Assembly: GCA_018713505.1 (NCBI GenBank)
Contig: DVOL01000025.1
Span: 1-7,399 of the forward strand
Origin: Faeciplasma avium
GTDB taxonomy: Bacteria > Bacillota > Clostridia > Oscillospirales > Ruminococcaceae
DNA length: 7,399 nt
Reading direction: 5' to 3'
The notes below the pieces were generated by a model, which worked only from the letters and a program-made list of their open reading frames with translations, was not told where the DNA came from and made no database searches. A program made the translations under genes and the position numbers. The stretch's first letter is position 1. Every line of letters starts with the position of its first letter. Below, one piece after another: positions 5,174-7,399 of the stretch.

Positions 5174-5680
5174 ATGAGTAAGCTGATTAAAGGTTCCAGG
5201 AGGCAGAGGGAGCCGCACTGCCAATCAAGCCGCTTTCTGTGGCTTAAAAAGGCTTTTTGCCTGTTTTTCCCTATCATCTGCGGGGGTGCGGTCGGATATT
5301 TAATAAGCGAATACGGAAAGGAGTTTGTTCGTCCCCCTCTCACGCCGCCTGACACGGTGTTTTACATCGTCTGGACGGCTCTGTATCTTATAATGGGGTA
5401 TTCAAGCCTATTAGTATTTTGCCTGTCGGGATGCCGGCTTTCCTGTCTTGGAGGCTATTTCAGCCAGCTTGCCTTAAACCTTTGCTGGCCTGTCAGCTTC
5501 TTTATATTCGGACACTATAGGCTTTCCGTTTTAATTCTTGCGGCACTGATTTTATCGCTGATAGCGACGATAAGCGACTTCTTAAAAATTAGCAAAAAAG
5601 CGGCAAGACTAAATTATCCCTACTTGATATGGTGCTTTTTCGCACTCTATCTCAATATAGCGTCAGCTCTTGTAAACTAG
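5174..5680 (+). CDS. TspO/MBR family protein
   Basis: A 168-residue membrane protein of the TspO (translocator protein/benzodiazepine receptor) family, which binds porphyrins and other tetrapyrroles; the physiological role in bacteria is unsettled. Five membrane helices fall at about 26-45, 62-84, 92-113, 116-137 and 145-165. Family motifs are visible: Pro-Pro-Asp-Thr-Val-Phe-Tyr-Ile-Val-Trp-Thr-Ala-Leu-Tyr (58-71), Leu-Asn-Leu-Cys-Trp-Pro-Val-Ser-Phe-Phe (101-110), and Tyr-Pro-Tyr-Leu-Ile-Trp ending with Leu-Tyr-Leu-Asn (148-161). The ATG at 5174 has GGAG (5162-5165) at 8 nt. The first 25 residues are unusually basic (Arg/Lys-rich) before helix 1, a longer head than in most TspO proteins. 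The gene converges on sigK and their stop codons overlap. No clear promoter was found. Confidence 0.9.
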   Translation: MSKLIKGSRRQREPHCQSSRFLWLKKAFCLFFPIICGGAVGYLISEYGKEFVRPPLTPPDTVFYIVWTALYLIMGYSSLLVFCLSGCRLSCLGGYFSQLALNLCWPVSFFIFGHYRLSVLILAALILSLIATISDFLKISKKAARLNYPYLIWCFFALYLNIASALVN

Positions 5681-6360
5681 CCCTCCATGCCCTCACGGAG
5701 CTTTTCAAGAGCACGCTTTTCTATCCTTGATACATAGCTTCTTGAAATACCCAGAAGCTTTGCCGTCTCCCGCTGTGTGAGCGGCTTTCTCGAATAAAGG
5801 CCGTACCTTAGTACAATTATCCGCCTTTCCCTGTCCTCAAGCAGGGTGTCCACCAGCTCGTAAAGCCTTCGTGAGCTTAGCGAAAGCTCGACATCCCTTA
5901 CGACATCCCCATCCTCGGCTATGATGTCTCTAAGAGTGAGCTGATTGCCGTCCTTATCGGTGTCTATTGGCTCGTCGAATCTAATCTCCCTTGACGCCTT
6001 CTTGACATTCCTAAAATGCATCAGTATCTCGTTTTCTATACACCTTGAGCCATAGGCGGCGAAGCGGTTGCCCTTGTTTGAGTCGAAGGTATTTATAGCC
6101 TTTATCAGACCTACTGTCCCTATCGAGATTAGCTCCTCCTGGTCCTGATGCATGCTGTATTTCTTCACTATATGCGCTACTAACCTCAGGTTGTGGAGAA
6201 TCAGCCTGTCTCGTGCTAGGCTGTCCCCCTGTGACATCCTCTTAAACATCTCAGACTCTTCGCTTGAGGAAAGAGGCTTGGGGAAGAGGTTTTTGTCCTC
6301 GATATGGAGCGCAAGCCAAAGAAGCCTTGAAAAGAGCCTTTGCAGTATCTGCCAAAACAC
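5677..6360 (-). CDS. sigK: Sporulation sigma factor SigK (pro-sigma-K)
   Basis: SigK directs late mother-cell transcription (coat and cortex genes) during sporulation. Using the GTG at 6360, the protein has 227 residues. A GTG at 6369 is in frame, but its bases form part of the SD AGAGGTG (6373-6367), so it is rejected; the SD sits 6 nt before 6360. Residues 1-19 form a hydrophobic, membrane-tending pro-sequence. Gap-free comparison with Bacillus pro-SigK around Phe-Pro-x-Pro-Leu-Ser-Ser-Ser-Glu-Glu puts the cleavage point near His19/Ile20. Region 2 includes Asn-Leu-Arg-Leu-Val-Ala-His-Ile-Val-Lys-Lys-Tyr (57-68) and Leu-Ile-Ser-Ile-Gly-Thr-Val-Gly-Leu-Ile (77-86); region 4 has an HTH at about 196-216. 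The gene is intact, with no skin-type insertion. Confidence 0.95.
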   Translation of the reverse strand: MFWQILQRLFSRLLWLALHIEDKNLFPKPLSSSEESEMFKRMSQGDSLARDRLILHNLRLVAHIVKKYSMHQDQEELISIGTVGLIKAINTFDSNKGNRFAAYGSRCIENEILMHFRNVKKASREIRFDEPIDTDKDGNQLTLRDIIAEDGDVVRDVELSLSSRRLYELVDTLLEDRERRIIVLRYGLYSRKPLTQRETAKLLGISRSYVSRIEKRALEKLREGMEG

Positions 6361-6419
6361 ATCTATCACCTCTTATTAATTCTATTAAAAAGCCTGCCGC
6401 AGGATTCCTTTATATTTTC

Positions 6420-6448
6420 TTGACAACCGCCCGGATATGGTATAAAAT
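6420..6448 (+). promoter_or_regulatory. tmk: Promoter of tmk
   Basis: Consensus -35 TTGACA (6420-6425). The -10 is TAAAAT (6443-6448) at 17 nt, or TATAAA (6441-6446) at 15 nt with an extended TGG in front. The predicted start lies near 6453-6456, leaving only about 8-20 nt of leader before tmk. Confidence 0.8.
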
Positions 6449-6463
6449 CTACTGGGAAGGACG

Positions 6464-7084
6464 GTGAGGTTCTTGTTTATAGTAATAGAGGGCGTCGACG
6501 GCTCTGGAAAGGGAACGCAGATAAGGCTTCTTGAAAAAGTGCTTAATGAGATGGGGAAAAAGGTTTTTATAACCTGCGAGCCGACCTCCGGGGAGTACGG
6601 CGTGAAAATAAGAAAAATACTCTCCGGCGAGGAAAAATCCGATAGCTGCGAGCTTGCGGCGCTATTTCTTGCGGACAGGATATATCACTGCCAGAACGAG
6701 TCGTCGGGAATCAAAAGGATGCTCGACTTGGGATATACAGTCCTCTGCGACAGGTACTATTATTCCTCCTTTGCATATCAGGGTCTAGGGACAAGCCTTG
6801 AGTGGGTGCTAGGGATGAATCTTGACTGTCCGGCGGTCCTCAAGCCCGACCTTACTGTTTTTTTAGACCTTCCCGCAGCCGAATGTGACAGGAGAATCGA
6901 GGAGGGCAGGTCGTCAAGGGAGATTTTTGAAAAGCTTGAGACCATCAAAGCCATAAGAGGAAAATATCTCGAGGTCTTTGAGCGTATTCCTGACCACAAT
7001 GTAAAGATTATCGACGCCTCAGGCTCCCCTGAAACGGTTTCAAAAAGGATAATTGAAGCGGTAAAGGAGTCTATTCCTCTGTAA
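6464..7084 (+). CDS. tmk: Thymidylate kinase (dTMP kinase)
   Basis: Tmk phosphorylates dTMP to dTDP with ATP in the cytoplasm, for DNA synthesis. The 206-residue product is of normal length. It shows the P-loop Gly-Val-Asp-Gly-Ser-Gly-Lys-Gly-Thr (10-18), Glu-Pro-Thr (39-41), the Asp-Arg-Tyr motif (96-98) followed by Ser-Ser-Phe-Ala-Tyr-Gln-Gly, and an Arg-containing LID region (about 143-152). The start is uncertain. GTG at 6464 follows GGAAGG (6455-6460) by only 3 nt. TTG at 6473 would begin Met-Phe-Ile-Val-Ile-Glu-Gly, a typical Tmk start, with GAGG at 6466-6469. The choice changes the protein by three residues. The gene stands alone, without holB or other usual partners, and is followed by the SRP RNA gene. 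Confidence 0.93.
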   Translation: MRFLFIVIEGVDGSGKGTQIRLLEKVLNEMGKKVFITCEPTSGEYGVKIRKILSGEEKSDSCELAALFLADRIYHCQNESSGIKRMLDLGYTVLCDRYYYSSFAYQGLGTSLEWVLGMNLDCPAVLKPDLTVFLDLPAAECDRRIEEGRSSREIFEKLETIKAIRGKYLEVFERIPDHNVKIIDASGSPETVSKRIIEAVKESIPL

Positions 7085-7108
7085 CGGCATGGGCGTGTCG
7101 GTATTTTT
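7085..7108 (+). terminator. Weak terminator after tmk
   Basis: CGGCA (7085-7089) can pair with TGTCG (7096-7100), including a G-U, with a 6-nt loop, followed by GTA and five T residues. The stem is short. It is placed directly after the tmk stop and before the SRP RNA promoter. Confidence 0.4.
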
Positions 7109-7138
7109 AGATATCGCAAGCGAATTTTATCAAAACAC

Positions 7139-7167
7139 TTGAAAAATCTCACCTTTTGTGATATAAT
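7139..7167 (+). promoter_or_regulatory. Strong promoter of the SRP RNA gene
   Basis: -35 TTGAAA (7139-7144), 17-nt spacer, consensus -10 TATAAT (7162-7167) with an extended TGA directly in front. The predicted start is near 7174. This strength fits a stable-RNA gene. Confidence 0.88.
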
Positions 7168-7194
7168 ATATTCAGATTTGTTTGCCAATCCGGG

Positions 7195-7297
7195 ATGTAG
7201 GCGTGCGGGTCCTGTGCAACGAGGCACTGTGAACCATGTCAGGCGGGGAACCGAGCAGCATTAAGCAGAAACCATCGTGTGCCGTAGAACTGCCGAT
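7195..7297 (+). ncRNA. ffs: Signal recognition particle RNA, small bacterial type (4.5S-like)
   Basis: The conserved SRP core is clear: GCGGGTCCTGTGCAACG (7205-7221), then GTGAACC, GTCAGG (7238-7243), a CGG-GGAA-CCG hairpin carrying the GGAA tetraloop (7244-7253), and AGCAGC (7254-7259) forming the asymmetric loop that binds Ffh. The CGTGTGCCG return strand (7276-7284) pairs its GTGCC with GGCAC (7223-7227). There is no Alu-type 5' domain, so this is the small form. The RNA works with Ffh and FtsY in co-translational membrane targeting. The transcript probably starts near 7174. The 3' end is uncertain because paired sequence continues to at least 7322 (GGCGTG 7200-7205 with CACGCC 7317-7322). 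Confidence 0.92.
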
Positions 7298-7399
7298 TTC
7301 GAGTTATTTCATCGGACACGCCGTTGGGAGCGTCGTTTCAAACCCTTGGCGTACGGTCTTGTGGGGTGCTGTTTTACAGCAAAAAAGGATAACTGAGCA

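Noticed and set aside
6778..7227. 149-codon minus-strand frame opposite tmk and the SRP RNA
   Set aside because: It spans a protein gene, a promoter and a structural RNA; no SD or family features.
1..7399. CRISPR array, defence system, toxin-antitoxin pair or complete mobile element
   Set aside because: No spaced direct repeats and no nuclease, methylase, toxin or transposase genes; the only mobile-element trace is the broken integrase.

Overview
The window looks like chromosomal DNA of an anaerobic, spore-forming Clostridia-type Firmicute (probably Oscillospiraceae or Lachnospiraceae-like). The evidence is an intact sporulation sigma factor with a SigK-type pro-sequence, a SAM-I (S-box) riboswitch in front of metK, Firmicute-type SD sequences and -35/-10 boxes, QueH instead of QueG, and a VTC-domain/DUF4956 gene pair common in Clostridia. 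Genus assignment is inference.

Layout. (1) 1-1150, + strand: the 3' end of a VTC-domain polyphosphate polymerase gene, then a DUF4956 membrane protein, then a strong terminator. (2) 1150-1460: a spacer with a possible decayed coding stretch and a hairpin that can terminate transcription from both sides. (3) 1459-3354, - strand: an apparent metK operon. A near-perfect promoter leads into a SAM-I riboswitch with its own terminator, then metK, then two tandem 59-residue membrane proteins that are paralogues of each other; the second uses GTG and is easily missed. (4) 3369-3994: the C-terminal remnant of a tyrosine recombinase lies just beyond the 3' end of a tRNA-Pro(GGG) gene, the layout expected of a decayed tRNA-targeted integrative element. 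(5) 4197-5001, - strand: queH and, upstream of it, a C-terminal scrap of an EamA/DMT transporter. (6) 5174-6360: tspO (+) and sigK (-) converge and share a CTAG in which both stop codons overlap. (7) 6420-7399, + strand: tmk with a strong promoter and a very short leader, then a strongly promoted small-type SRP RNA (ffs). The window ends just after a possible SD for the next gene.

Most genes are housekeeping or sporulation genes in small separate units. MetK makes SAM and is shut off by SAM through its riboswitch. QueH finishes queuosine synthesis for tRNA, Tmk supplies dTDP, SRP RNA serves membrane targeting, and SigK drives late mother-cell sporulation genes. I found no convincing new multi-gene system. 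The least explained items are the paired 59-residue membrane proteins behind metK, an 8-bp inverted repeat over the metK -35 region, and the integrase relic beside the tRNA.
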